Source: Bradyrhizobium sp. WSM3983
GTDB lineage: Bacteria; Pseudomonadota; Alphaproteobacteria; Rhizobiales; Xanthobacteraceae
Assembly (NCBI RefSeq): GCF_000473045.1
Contig: NZ_AXAY01000004.1
Location: 365,366 to 429,365, forward strand
DNA: 64,000 nt
Reading direction: 5' to 3'
Part shown: one piece after another, positions 18,891-27,827 of the stretch
Position numbering within the stretch: the first letter of the stretch is position 1
Layout of the letters: each line of letters starts with the position of its first letter
The notes under the pieces: generated by a model
Seen by the model: only the letters and a program-made list of their open reading frames with translations
Told to the model about the DNA's origin: nothing
Database searches by the model: none
Program-made: the position numbers and the translations under genes

Positions 18891-19913
18891 ATGAAGAAAA
18901 TCGGATTCCTCTCCTTCGGACACTGGACACCCTCGCCGCAGTCGCAGACGCGCTCGGCTGGCGACACGCTGCTGCAATCGATCGAGCTGGCCGTCGCGGC
19001 GGAACAGCTCGGGTTGGACGGCGCGTATTTCCGCGTGCATCATTTCGCGCGCCAGCTCGCCTCGCCCTTTCCGCTGCTCGCCGCGGTCGGCGCCAGGACC
19101 AGCACCATCGAGATCGGCACGGCCGTGATCGACATGCGCTACGAGAACCCGCTCTACATGCTGGAAGACGCCGGCTCCGCCGATCTCATCGCCGGCGGAC
19201 GGCTCCAGCTCGGCATCAGCCGCGGCTCGCCCGAGCAGGTGATCGATGGCTGGCGCTATTTCGGTTACCGGCCGGCCGAGGGCCAGAGTGACGCCGACAT
19301 GGGCCGGCGCCACGCGGAAGTCTTCCTCGACCTGCTGCGGGGCGAGGGTTTTGCCGAGCCCAATCCGCAGCCGATGTTTCCCAACCCGCCCGGCCTGCTG
19401 CGCCTGGAGCCGCATGCCGCGGGTCTGCGTGAGCGGATCTGGTGGGGCGCCGGCTCAAACGCCACCGCGGTATGGGCGGCAAAACTCGGTATGAATTTGC
19501 AAAGCTCGACGCTGAAGAACGACGAGACCGGCGAGGCTTTTCACGTGCAGCAGGCCGCGCAAATCCGTAGCTATCGCGCGGCGTGGAAGGAAGCAGGCCA
19601 CACCCGCGAGCCGCGCGTCTCCGTCAGCCGCAGCATTTTTGCGCTGATCGACGACCGCGACCGCGCCTATTTCGGCGGCGAGCGCGGAGGCGAGGACCAG
19701 ATCGGCTTCATCGACCCGCGCACGCGGGCGATCTTCGGGCGCTCCTATGCCGCCGAGCCGGATGCGCTGATCGAGCAGTTGCGTCAGGACGAGGCGATCG
19801 CCGAGGCCGATACGCTGTTGCTGACGATTCCGAACCAGCTCGGTGTCGACTACTGCGCACATGCGATCGAGGCGATCTTGAAGCACGTCGCGCCGGCGCT
19901 TGGCTGGCGGTGA
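18891..19913 (+). CDS. LLM-class flavin-dependent oxidoreductase
   Basis: This 340-residue luciferase-like TIM-barrel flavoprotein shows typical features. These are FLSFGHWTP at the N-terminus, AVAAEQLGLDGAYFRVHHFA, TSTIEIGTAVIDMRYENPL, DLIAGGRLQLGISRGSPEQV and RIWWGAGSNATAVWAAKLGMN. A C-terminal helix ends with HAIEAILKHVAPALG. It would use reduced FMN or F420 to oxidise a small substrate. It stands alone between higA and a convergent membrane-anchored protein. The specific substrate (alkanal, sulfonate or other) cannot be decided. Confidence 0.88.
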   Translation: MKKIGFLSFGHWTPSPQSQTRSAGDTLLQSIELAVAAEQLGLDGAYFRVHHFARQLASPFPLLAAVGARTSTIEIGTAVIDMRYENPLYMLEDAGSADLIAGGRLQLGISRGSPEQVIDGWRYFGYRPAEGQSDADMGRRHAEVFLDLLRGEGFAEPNPQPMFPNPPGLLRLEPHAAGLRERIWWGAGSNATAVWAAKLGMNLQSSTLKNDETGEAFHVQQAAQIRSYRAAWKEAGHTREPRVSVSRSIFALIDDRDRAYFGGERGGEDQIGFIDPRTRAIFGRSYAAEPDALIEQLRQDEAIAEADTLLLTIPNQLGVDYCAHAIEAILKHVAPALGWR

Positions 19914-19941
19914 GGGGCTATCCGCCAACTGACTGCGCAAG

Positions 19942-20376
19942 TCAGGACTTACTGGCTCTGATTTTCTCGAGCCAGGCCGCTAAACGGGGGTGCCTCGCAT
20001 ATCGGTCCTCGAGGCCTGCCAATTCCTGCTGAAACACCGGCATCGAAAGCAGCCTTTCGATATCGGGCTCCCTGATCTTCCAGAGCGCGGGCGGAAAGAA
20101 GCCGTGGACTTTGAGCTCATAGAGCTCGAAGATCGAGTGGATGATCTCATGCACGGCCCGGCGCTCTTCCGCGCTTATCTCGATGTCGCCAGCGGCTCCT
20201 CGTTCGAGGAATGCCGAGACTGGAAGGCGGCGCCGCAGGTCCGAGACCCGATCGGAGTATCGAAGGAAGATGTCAGCACCCAGACGCCGATTGTTGGTGT
20301 GTAGCGCTGCGTAGATCGCAACACTGCCGACGATGACCGTCCCGAGCGTCATGAACCTGAGAATGTGGTCGAGCAC
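19942..20376 (-). CDS. Hypothetical protein with one N-terminal membrane helix
   Basis: This 144-residue protein starts at a GTG (20376) with AAGGAG eight bases upstream; longer upstream frames lack such a site. It has a hydrophobic helix (LGTVIVGSVAIYAAL, about 12-27) followed by a helical soluble part with LRYSDRVSDLRRRLP and HEIIHSIFELYELKVHG, then PALWKIREPDIERLL. The layout resembles DUF4760-type membrane-anchored proteins, but the assignment is tentative. It ends 28 bases from the convergent LLM gene. Function unknown. Confidence 0.6.
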   Translation of the reverse strand: MLDHILRFMTLGTVIVGSVAIYAALHTNNRRLGADIFLRYSDRVSDLRRRLPVSAFLERGAAGDIEISAEERRAVHEIIHSIFELYELKVHGFFPPALWKIREPDIERLLSMPVFQQELAGLEDRYARHPRLAAWLEKIRASKS

Positions 20377-20584
20377 GCGTCTGTCTCCTTGCGCTGGGCG
20401 CCAGAGTGACAGAAATAGCCCAGACCGCGGGCCGATAAAACGGGTCGGCTGAGGCTTCCGGACGGTCAAGAGCGTTAATTGGGCCAGCATTATTGTGGCG
20501 ACGTCAGTCGCGCGACCGTGGGCCGATGTCGTGCTATCCTCGTCTTCCTGACGGCGAACCTGCCGCCATTCGCCGGATTGCGCG

Positions 20585-20983
20585 ATGAATCAGCATCTGT
20601 CCCTCATCAGTCTCGTGGTCGCGGACTATGACGAAGCGATCGCCTTCTTCACGGGCGCTCTGAACTTCGAGCTTTGCGAAGACACGCCGCTCGGCGGCGG
20701 CAAGCGCTGGGTGGTCGTGCGACCGCCGGGCAGTTCAGGCTGCGGCCTGCTGCTGGCGAAGGCGGACGGTCTGGTTCAAGCGGCACGCATCGGCGACCAG
20801 ACCGGAGGGCGCGTCTTCCTGTTCCTGGAGACTGATGATTTCGAGCGCGATCATGCGCGCATGATCGCCGCCGGCGTCCGCTTCGTTCGGCCGCCACGGC
20901 AGGAGGCCTATGGCATCGTGGCGGTGTTCGAGGATCTCTGTGGCAACCGCTGGGATCTGGTCCAATCAGTCAAGCGCAGTTGA
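20585..20983 (+). CDS. VOC-superfamily (glyoxalase-like) protein
   Basis: This 132-residue protein has two beta-alpha-beta-beta-beta modules of the vicinal oxygen chelate fold. Module one is LSLISLVVADYDEAIAFFTG with FELCEDTPLGGGKRW. Module two is GRVFLFLETDDFERDHARM, GVRFVRPPRQEAYGIVAVF and DLCGNRWDLVQ. The metal position contributed by the final strand is Asp in place of the usual Glu (RWDLV), and the first His is also replaced, so metal binding is doubtful. It ends 8 bases before the convergent aminotransferase-fold gene. Confidence 0.82.
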   Translation: MNQHLSLISLVVADYDEAIAFFTGALNFELCEDTPLGGGKRWVVVRPPGSSGCGLLLAKADGLVQAARIGDQTGGRVFLFLETDDFERDHARMIAAGVRFVRPPRQEAYGIVAVFEDLCGNRWDLVQSVKRS

Positions 20984-20991
20984 CGCCGCCC

Positions 20992-22311
20992 TCACCCCGT
21001 CTTCGTCCCGGTGATGACAGCCAGCGCCTCGACGAGCCAGTCGAGATCGGCCTCGTTGGTGAAGAGTGCCGGAGTCACGCGGATGCACTGGCCCTTGGCG
21101 ACGCCGGCCCGGCGCACCGTCATGATTTTGTGGCTGTCGCGGAGCTTCGCCACGATGGCGTCGTTGTCGGCCTTGCTGGTTTTGCCGGCGAGACGGAAGG
21201 ACGTGATCGCGCCATATGAGCCGGCTTCATCCGGCGTCAGGATCTCGATGTCCTTGAATCCGCGGGCGCGGCTCACCCAGGAGTCGCGCAGATGGCGCAG
21301 CCGCGCCTGCTTTGCCGCTGCGCCGATCTGCTGATGCAGCGCCACGGCGGTGGGCACCGTCAGCACCGTGGCGAAATTAACCGTGCCGGTGTGCACCCGC
21401 GAACGGATATCGGTTTCCGCAAAATCCTCGTCGCCCATGTCGCGGTCGATGTCGGCGAGGCGGTCCTTCCTGATGTAGAGGAAGCCCACGCCGAGCGGCG
21501 CGCCGATCCATTTGTGCAGGTTGAAACCGACGAAATCGGATTCGAGCTCGCCCACGCGGAAGTCGATCTGTCCCCAGGAATGCGCGGCGTCAACGATAGT
21601 GTCGATGCCCTTGGCCTTCGCCATGCGGGCGATCTCGGCGACCGGCATGACGAGCCCGGTGCGATGGCTGACATGGGTCAGCAGGAGCAGTCTGGTCTTC
21701 GGGTTCGCCTCGATGGCGCGGGCATAGGCGTCGAGCACGACCTGGCGGGTGGCGGGCTCGGGCACGTCGAACTTGACCACGTCGACGCCACGGCGCGCCT
21801 TGAGCGCGTTCATCGCATACTGCATCGAATCGTAGTCGAGATCGGCATAGAGCACGCCGTCGCCGGGCTTCAGCCTGTTGTAGCCGCCGATGAGGAGCTG
21901 CAGCGCTTCGGTCGCGCCGCGGGTGAGCGCGATCTCGTCGAGCGCGGCGCCGACCGCCTCCGCCACCTTGGCGCGCACGGCCTCGAAGTCGGCGCCCGCG
22001 CGCTGCCGCGCGTAATAGGTGTTCTGATAATTGATCATGTCGGACTGGCGGATGAACTCGCGCCGCACGGGCTCAGGCATGATGCCCCAATAGCCGTTCT
22101 CGAAATTGGCGACATCAGGCGTCACGGAATAGAGCCCCTTCACAGCCGTCCAATAGGCCTTGTCGGTGGCGATTGCGGCCGCCGTTCCGGTCGGCTGCGC
22201 CGGCAAGCCATCGGCGGCCATGGCCGGCGCCGCCAGCGACGTGACAGCCGCGGCCGCGAGGCCCTTCAGGATCGAGCGGCGGTCGGACGAAATTGTCTCA
22301 GTCAGATGCAT
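20992..22311 (-). CDS. Tat-exported class V aminotransferase-fold protein (isopenicillin-N-epimerase-like)
   Basis: This 439-residue PLP enzyme has a twin-arginine signal (DRRSILKGLAAAAVTSLAAP ending AMA, about 10-32). The core shows FENGYWGIMPEPV, LTRGATEALQLLIGGY, DYDSMQYAM, HVSHRTGLVMPV and the phosphate/Asp region VDAAHSWGQID. The Schiff-base Lys is in FNLHKWIGAPLGVGF. This is the isopenicillin N epimerase/cysteine desulfurase-like class V group. The ATG at 22311 has GGAGTG about 7 bases upstream and gives a standard Tat leader; 22347 would add an unlikely tail. Folding with PLP before export fits Tat use. The substrate is unknown. Confidence 0.85.
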   Translation of the reverse strand: MHLTETISSDRRSILKGLAAAAVTSLAAPAMAADGLPAQPTGTAAAIATDKAYWTAVKGLYSVTPDVANFENGYWGIMPEPVRREFIRQSDMINYQNTYYARQRAGADFEAVRAKVAEAVGAALDEIALTRGATEALQLLIGGYNRLKPGDGVLYADLDYDSMQYAMNALKARRGVDVVKFDVPEPATRQVVLDAYARAIEANPKTRLLLLTHVSHRTGLVMPVAEIARMAKAKGIDTIVDAAHSWGQIDFRVGELESDFVGFNLHKWIGAPLGVGFLYIRKDRLADIDRDMGDEDFAETDIRSRVHTGTVNFATVLTVPTAVALHQQIGAAAKQARLRHLRDSWVSRARGFKDIEILTPDEAGSYGAITSFRLAGKTSKADNDAIVAKLRDSHKIMTVRRAGVAKGQCIRVTPALFTNEADLDWLVEALAVITGTKTG

Positions 22312-22499
22312 GTCAGCCACTCCGATGCGCGACGAAGGGAGCCGCAATCAATAGAGCGCGAATGACAAGGCGGTGACAGTTCGATGATGCGTCTTGTGCG
22401 AAGAAGCAAACTCCACGGCCAGCGCTGATGCGCGGGATCACCGGCTCACCTAGGGCTATCGCATATCACGGTTGGAGATCGCCGGAAGAGCTGGGCCTG

Positions 22500-22620
22500 C
22501 ATGGTTCGAGACGCCCGCTTAAGCGGGCTCCTCACCATGAGGGTCTAATATCTCGCCGCAAAACGTGACCTCATCCTGAGGGCCCGCCGGAGGCGGGCGT
22601 CTCGAAGGATGGCCGCAGGC
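22500..22620. repeat. Intergenic palindromic repeat (R1)
   Basis: The arm TTCGAGACGCCCGC (22505-22518) pairs with GCGGGCGTCTCGAA (22593-22606). Inner CCTCACCATGAGG and CCTCATCCTGAGG are short dyads. It fills most of the 352-base gap between the PLP-protein gene and tetR; the remainder shows nothing else. Confidence 0.75.
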
Positions 22621-22663
22621 GAGCTTCATGCCACACGTTCGCTTACGAGATAGCCACGCCCCC

Positions 22664-23260
22664 TCATCCCGCCTTCACGCTCGCGTCGATCAGCAGCTTC
22701 GCCGCGGCAAGCGCCGACTGCGCCGGGCCGTCTTCGGACTGCTGGCCGGTGACATAGATGCCTTCGATCAGCAGCAGCAGCGCATCGCCGATCACATTCG
22801 GCTGGCGCGCGCCCATGCCAGCTGCGAGTTCGCGCAGGCGCTTGCGGAAGACCTTCTTGTGCGCTTCGGCGACCTGGCGGGCGGGATTGTCGCGTGACGG
22901 ATATTCCACTGCGGCGTTGCTGAGGCCGCAGCCGCGATAGCCTTTGGCGACAGCGCGCGACGCGAGCTGGCTGATATAGGCGAGCACATGATCGCGCGCA
23001 TTGCCGTAGGTCTTGCCGCCGGGGCGCTCGAAATTTTCCCAGAAGCTCAGATCGTAATCGCGCAAATAGGCGGCGGCGAGATCGTCCTTCGAGGCAAAGC
23101 TGCGATAGAGGCTGGGCTTTGTCACGCCGGCGCGGTCCACCACCTCGTCGACGCCGACGGCACGGATGCCCTCGCGGTAGAACAGCTCGCTCGCGGACGC
23201 GCGAATCCGGTCGGCGGCCCGGAGCGGGGCGGCGGCAGGCGTTTCGGCTTTTTTTGTCAT
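22664..23260 (-). CDS. TetR-family transcriptional regulator
   Basis: This 198-residue regulator has the TetR HTH at about 15-62: ADRIRASASELFYREGIRAV, VDEVVDRAGVTKPSLYRSF and SKDDLAAAYL. A variable helical ligand domain follows (GYRGCGLSNAAVEYP, then LLLLIEGIYVTGQ). The start at 23260 fits the domain; 23284 is an alternative. It is divergent from an MFS gene, and the 90-base gap holds a 13-bp-arm inverted repeat, so it most likely represses both genes. The inducer is probably a substrate of the transporter. Confidence 0.9.
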   Translation of the reverse strand: MTKKAETPAAAPLRAADRIRASASELFYREGIRAVGVDEVVDRAGVTKPSLYRSFASKDDLAAAYLRDYDLSFWENFERPGGKTYGNARDHVLAYISQLASRAVAKGYRGCGLSNAAVEYPSRDNPARQVAEAHKKVFRKRLRELAAGMGARQPNVIGDALLLLIEGIYVTGQQSEDGPAQSALAAAKLLIDASVKAG

Positions 23261-23289
23261 CTGGCTTCGTCCGACCTTCGGCATTGCGC

Positions 23290-23343
23290 TTGACAATGTT
23301 ACTGACCGGTACGTATTAGTACCGCATCGCAATACGTACCGGT
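23290..23343. promoter_or_regulatory. TetR operator overlapping the MFS promoter
   Basis: ACCGGTACGTATT (23305-23317) and AATACGTACCGGT (23331-23343) are perfect 13-base inverted arms around 13 bases. TTGACA (23290-23295) and TATTAG (23314-23319, 18-base spacer) form a promoter for the MFS gene that the first arm covers. The second arm ends 7 bases before the MFS ATG. Confidence 0.75.
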
Positions 23344-23350
23344 AAGTAAT

Positions 23351-24646
23351 ATGCCCCCAGCTTCGGTTCAATCCTCCCCCGTGTCCCGGCGGCCGTTCGG
23401 CCCGAACTATGCCTTCGTGGTCGTCGCCGTGATCTTCCTGGCGCTGCTGGCGTCCGCAGGCCTGCGCGCGACGCCGGGCGTGCTGATGCTGCCCCTGCAA
23501 AAGACTTTCGGCTGGGACGTCAGCGTAGTCTCGTCGTCGGCCGCGGTCGGTATCTTCCTTTACGGCCTCGCGGGCCCGTTCGCCGCGGCCGTGATGCAGC
23601 GCTTCGGCATCCGCCGCACCGTGCTCGGCGCGCTGGCGCTGATGTCGGCATCGACGGCTGCGAGCTACTTCATGACCGCGCCGTGGCAATTGTTCCTGAC
23701 CTGGGGATTGCTCTCGGGCATCGGCTCGGGCGCGGTCGCCAACGTGCTCGGCGCCACCATCGTCAATCGCTGGTTCACCACCAATCGCGGCCTCATCATG
23801 GGACTGCTGACGGCGAGCACCGCTACCGGCACGCTCATCTTCATGCCGGGCCTTGCCGCGCTGGTCGAATGGGGCGGCTGGAAGCCGGTGGTGCTGACGG
23901 TGGCCGCGTGCTGCGCGGCGCTTATACCGCTGGTGTATCTCCTCGTGCCCGAGCGGCCTGCGTCGATCGGCCTGCGCTCCTACGGCAGTCCGCATGAGGA
24001 TCAGCCCGCGGCGCCAGCGCAGGGCAATCCGTTCGTCGCCGCGATCAGCAACCTCGTGCGCGCGGCCAAGGCGCCGACTTTCTGGTTCCTGTTCGCGACC
24101 TTCTTCATCTGCGGCTTCACCACCAACGGCCTCGTCGGCACCCATCTGATCGCGTTCTGCGGCGACCACGGCATCTTCGAGGTGCAGGCCGCAGGCCTGC
24201 TGGCGCTGATGGGGTTCTTCGACCTGTTCGGCACCACGCTGTCGGGCTGGCTCACCGACCGCTTCGATCCGCGCAAGCTCTTGTTCTTCTACTACGGCCT
24301 GCGCGGCCTGTCGCTGATCTACCTGCCCTACTCGGATTTCTCGTTTGTCAGCCTGTCGGTGTTCGCGGTGTTCTACGGCCTCGACTGGATCGCGACCGTG
24401 CCGCCGACCGTGCGCATCGCCAATGAGGCGTTCGGCGACAAGAACGCGCCCTTGATCTTCGGCTGGGTGGTCGCCGGCCATCAGTTAGGGGCCGCCTGCG
24501 CCGCTTTCTTCGCCGGCTTCATGCGCTCGTCGCAAGGCGATTATCTGCAAGCTTTCATGATCGCAGGCGCGACCGGCATCGTCGCCGCCGTGCTGTCCTT
24601 GATGATCGGCCGGCGGCCGGTGCAGCCTGCGCTCGCTGCGGCGTAA
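23351..24646 (+). CDS. MFS transporter (oxalate/formate or monocarboxylate-like)
   Basis: This 431-residue transporter has about twelve hydrophobic helices. It reads FVVVAVIFLALLASAGLRATPGV at helix 1 and FGWDVSVVSSSAAVGIFLYGL at helix 2. TIVNRWFTTNRGLIMGLLTA and a central polar loop (about 205-225, SYGSPHEDQPA) follow, with GWLTDRFDPRKLLFFYYG after helix 8. This pattern is that of the CynX/OxlT-like and monocarboxylate-type MFS branch. It is under a TetR operator with the divergent regulator. The transported compound is unknown. Confidence 0.87.
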   Translation: MPPASVQSSPVSRRPFGPNYAFVVVAVIFLALLASAGLRATPGVLMLPLQKTFGWDVSVVSSSAAVGIFLYGLAGPFAAAVMQRFGIRRTVLGALALMSASTAASYFMTAPWQLFLTWGLLSGIGSGAVANVLGATIVNRWFTTNRGLIMGLLTASTATGTLIFMPGLAALVEWGGWKPVVLTVAACCAALIPLVYLLVPERPASIGLRSYGSPHEDQPAAPAQGNPFVAAISNLVRAAKAPTFWFLFATFFICGFTTNGLVGTHLIAFCGDHGIFEVQAAGLLALMGFFDLFGTTLSGWLTDRFDPRKLLFFYYGLRGLSLIYLPYSDFSFVSLSVFAVFYGLDWIATVPPTVRIANEAFGDKNAPLIFGWVVAGHQLGAACAAFFAGFMRSSQGDYLQAFMIAGATGIVAAVLSLMIGRRPVQPALAAA

Positions 24647-24689
24647 GCTCACGCCTCATCATCTACCGTTCGTCAGCCCTGGGATTTGC

Positions 24690-24929
24690 GGTCATGCCAT
24701 CGCAGCCGCCGCTGCCGTCCTGACGCGCGAGCATGAATCTGACGCGACACATCCGCCTTTCGCCAAGCGGCTCGCCAATCTCGGCTATGCTGATGTTCCC
24801 GAGATCGACGAAGTCGGCACTTCCGCCATCGACCAGCTTCTCTCGTGGGATGCGGCAAAAGACATCCCTGCCCGTTTCGACGCGGAATGGCGAAAGAAGG
24901 CGCAAGCCTGGGTCACTGTCGGCAGGTGA
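24690..24929 (+). pseudogene. C-terminal remnant of a larger gene (possibly M48 peptidase)
   Basis: The frame reads GHAIAAAAAVLTREHESDA, then THPPFAKRLANLGYADVPEI and DIPARFDAEWRKKAQAWV, and stops at 24927-24929. No start codon with a ribosome site or N-terminal domain precedes it. The THPP-x-RL segment and the tail resemble the C-terminus of Ste24-like M48 metallopeptidases, but the HExxH part is missing. I read it as the 3' end of a deleted gene. The family call is tentative. Confidence 0.45.
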
Positions 24930-24997
24930 GCGCCGTCACCACTGATACTTCACGACGCTCTTGCCGGCATGGCTGCTCGTGACGTAAGCAACGCGCC

Positions 24998-26575
24998 ATG
25001 GCCACGAGCTACATCATCGGTCCGTTCCGGCTTGATGCAGACGCTGCGATCCTGTTTCGCGGCAGCGCGCCCGTCGCGCTTGGCCAGCGCGCCATCGCCG
25101 TGCTGCGCGTGCTCGTGGAACGGGCCGGGGCCCCGGTGTCCAAGGATGCGCTGATCAAATCGGCCTGGGCCGGCCTGATCGTCGAGGAGAGCAATCTGCC
25201 GGTGCAGATCGCGGCGCTGCGCCGGGTGCTCGGCGAAGAGCCGGGCGGTGAGCGCTGGATCGAGACGATGCCGAAATACGGCTATCGGTTCACAGGTCCG
25301 GTGAGCGAGGCTGCGCGGCAGACCGCGCCATCGCCGATATTTGGCGCGGGAGCGGAAGCGCCGCCGCTTCCGGCCCAGCCGGCGGTCGCCGTGCTGCCGT
25401 TCCAGAACATGAGCGGCGATCCCGAACAGGAATATTTCGCCGACGGCGTCGTCGAGGAGATCATCACGACGCTGTCGCGCTTCCGCTCGCTGTTCGTGAT
25501 CGCGCGCAATTCCAGCTTCACCTACAAGGGCCGCGCCGTCGATATCAAGCAAGTCGGCCGCGAGCTCGGCGTCGGCTTCGTGCTCGAGGGCAGCGTGCGC
25601 CACTCGGTCGACCGCGTGCGCATCACGGCCCAGCTCATCGATGCCTCGACCGGCGCACATCTGTGGGCGGACCGGTTCGACGGCCCACTTGCGGATATCT
25701 TCGATTTGCAAGACCAGGTCGCGCGGCAGGTGGTGGGACTGCTGGTGCCGAAGCTCGAGCACTCCGCGATCGAGCGCGCCAAGCGCAAGCCGACGGAGAG
25801 CCTGGGCGCCTACGAATATTATCTGCGCGGCACCGCCGCGATCTACCGCTTCACCATTCGCGAGGCCAATATCGAGGCCCTGCAGATGTTCAGGCGCGCG
25901 ATCGAGCTCGATCCGGACTTCGCCTCCGCCTATGGCATGGCGGCCTATTGCTACGTCAAGGACAGGACCAATCGCTGGCCGACGGACGATCTCGCGCGCG
26001 ACATCGCCGAGACCGACCGGCTCGCCCGTCATGCGATCCGTCTCGGCAGCGACGACGCGCTGGCGCTGGCGACGAGTGCGGGCGCGCTCGCCTACGTCGT
26101 CCGCGATCTCGACGCCGGTGCGGCGTGCATCGACCAGGCGCTCCAGGTCAATCCCAACATGATGTGGGCGTCCTATTTCGCCGGCTTCATCAAGAGCTGG
26201 CTTGGCGAGCCTGAGGCGGCGGTGGGGCATCTGGCCTATGCGATGCGGCTCAGCCCCGTCGATCCCTTGATGCCGTTGATGCAGGCGGCGATGGCGCATG
26301 CGCACTTCTTCGCGGGACGTTATGGCGAGGCCTCATCCTGGGCGAATACGGCCCTGCGGGGCACACCCAGGCTGCTGCCGGCCCTGCGCATTGGCGCGGC
26401 CGCCGATGCCTTCGCCGGAGAGCTCGACGCAGCTCAGAAGGCGGTGGCCCGGTTGCTCGAGATCAACCCCCATGAGCGCGTGTCCAACCTCGAAGCGATC
26501 TACGGACCCTACCGGCGGCCGGACGATGCCTGGCGCTACGGTGAAGGGCTACGGCGGGCGGGCCTGCCGCAGTGA
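24998..26575 (+). CDS. CadC-type winged-helix protein with FlgO/TolB-like and TPR domains
   Basis: This protein has 525 residues. The N-terminal OmpR/CadC-type winged helix (about 5-100) has IGPFRLDADAAILFRG, LRVLVERAGAPVSKDALI and WIETMPKYGYRF. It is followed by a domain that starts VAVLPFQNMSGDPEQEYFAD and ends GAHLWADRFDG (about 128-228). That domain is typical of adenylate-cyclase-like and TolB/FlgO-like proteins. The rest is TPR-like helices with ALQMFRRAIELDPDFASAYG and repeats to the C-terminus. No transmembrane helix is evident, so it is probably a soluble regulator. Targets are unknown. Confidence 0.85.
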   Translation: MATSYIIGPFRLDADAAILFRGSAPVALGQRAIAVLRVLVERAGAPVSKDALIKSAWAGLIVEESNLPVQIAALRRVLGEEPGGERWIETMPKYGYRFTGPVSEAARQTAPSPIFGAGAEAPPLPAQPAVAVLPFQNMSGDPEQEYFADGVVEEIITTLSRFRSLFVIARNSSFTYKGRAVDIKQVGRELGVGFVLEGSVRHSVDRVRITAQLIDASTGAHLWADRFDGPLADIFDLQDQVARQVVGLLVPKLEHSAIERAKRKPTESLGAYEYYLRGTAAIYRFTIREANIEALQMFRRAIELDPDFASAYGMAAYCYVKDRTNRWPTDDLARDIAETDRLARHAIRLGSDDALALATSAGALAYVVRDLDAGAACIDQALQVNPNMMWASYFAGFIKSWLGEPEAAVGHLAYAMRLSPVDPLMPLMQAAMAHAHFFAGRYGEASSWANTALRGTPRLLPALRIGAAADAFAGELDAAQKAVARLLEINPHERVSNLEAIYGPYRRPDDAWRYGEGLRRAGLPQ

Positions 26576-26729
26576 CCGGCGGCGGGATTTGATTATTGAT
26601 TCCGTTGATGAAATTTGAAATATTGCGACGACGAAGCGGGCGGATCGAAGGCTCGTGCAGGGGCTGACTATTCGCGTTGCGTCCAGCTCCATCTCAATCA
26701 ACCGAAACGACCTGTGGCGGCGCTGGCGG

Positions 26730-27827
26730 ATGAGCGATTCCCTTCTTTCAACGGTCGGTGACCATTTCTTCCTTGGCCTGCGGCCGACGAGCGTCCTCGA
26801 TGACCGCGACCGTGCGCTGCTGCGGGATCTCCGGCCGGCCGGCGTCATTCTCTACAAGAGCAATTTCCGCCACGATCTGCCGTATCGGGAGTGGCTGTCG
26901 ATCCACCGCGATCTGATCGCCGCGATCCGCGACGCCTCGCAGCGCGACAAGCAATTCATCGCCATCGATCATGAAGGCGGACGCGTGTGCCGCACGCCGC
27001 CGCCGATCACGCGCTTTTCCTATGCAGCGCGATGGGCTGCCACCGCCGAGCAGGTCGGCGACGCCATGGGCGTCGAGCTCGCCTCGCTCGGCTGCAATCT
27101 GAATTTTGCGCCGGTGCTCGACATTCACAGCAACCCCGCCAATCCCGTGATCGGGGAGCGCGCCTTCGGCCGCTCGGCTGACGACGTCATCAAGTCGATG
27201 CTGCCGTTCACGAAGGCGATGGAACGCCGCGGTGTCCGGGCCTGCGGCAAGCATTTCCCGGGGCATGGCGACACGCAGGTCGATTCGCACCACGAATTGC
27301 CGGTGCTGGATCTCGACCTCGACCAGATCAAGGCGCGCGAGCTGCTGCCCTTTGCCGCCGCGATCGAGGGCGGCATCGAGATGATGATGACGTCGCATAT
27401 CCTGTTCCGGAAACTCGACGCCAACGATCCCGTCACGCTGTCGCGCGCGATCATGCACGGACTGTTGCGCGAGGCGATGAATTTCCGCGGCGTGATCGTG
27501 TCCGACGACGTCGGCATGCGTGCAATGGCGGGCCGGTTCGATGCACCGGATTCCGGCGCACGCTTCATGGAAGCCGGCAACGACATGTTGATGATCTGCT
27601 CGCATCTGACCGACACCGAACGCGCCCGCGGCCTCGCCCAGTCGATCATCAACGGCGTGGACCAGGGTAAGCTCGATCCGGCGGTGCTGAAGGCATCAAG
27701 CCAGCGCGTCCACGCGATGCTGGACAGCACCGCGCAAAACGCGGTCTCGGAGCTATCAGGCGAGGTGCTTGCCCGCCATCGCGCCGCCGGCACCCAGTTC
27801 GAGGCGGCGACCGTCGAAGTCGTATAG
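26730..27827 (+). CDS. nagZ: Beta-N-acetylhexosaminidase, glycoside hydrolase family 3
   Basis: This 365-residue GH3 enzyme has the NagZ signature KHFPGHGD at about residues 174-181. Upstream are AIDHEGGRVCRTPPPITRF and NFAPVLDIHSNPANPVIGER, and the nucleophile Asp lies in VIVSDDVGM (about 259). NagZ removes GlcNAc from GlcNAc-anhydroMurNAc peptides in the cytoplasm during muropeptide recycling. No signal peptide is seen. The ATG at 26730 places the protein at the usual N-terminus; the upstream extension to 26655 is atypical. Its alpha/beta barrel is longer at the C-terminus than minimal NagZ. An AmpG-like permease occurs 18 kb away. Confidence 0.85.
   Translation: MSDSLLSTVGDHFFLGLRPTSVLDDRDRALLRDLRPAGVILYKSNFRHDLPYREWLSIHRDLIAAIRDASQRDKQFIAIDHEGGRVCRTPPPITRFSYAARWAATAEQVGDAMGVELASLGCNLNFAPVLDIHSNPANPVIGERAFGRSADDVIKSMLPFTKAMERRGVRACGKHFPGHGDTQVDSHHELPVLDLDLDQIKARELLPFAAAIEGGIEMMMTSHILFRKLDANDPVTLSRAIMHGLLREAMNFRGVIVSDDVGMRAMAGRFDAPDSGARFMEAGNDMLMICSHLTDTERARGLAQSIINGVDQGKLDPAVLKASSQRVHAMLDSTAQNAVSELSGEVLARHRAAGTQFEAATVEVV

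Noticed and set aside
22664..24481. A 605-codon minus-strand frame combining the TetR gene with a long N-terminal extension.
   Set aside because: The extension is the antisense of the MFS gene, rich in Arg, His and Ala as expected for a shadow in GC-rich DNA. The true TetR domain begins at 23260 and the operator lies between.
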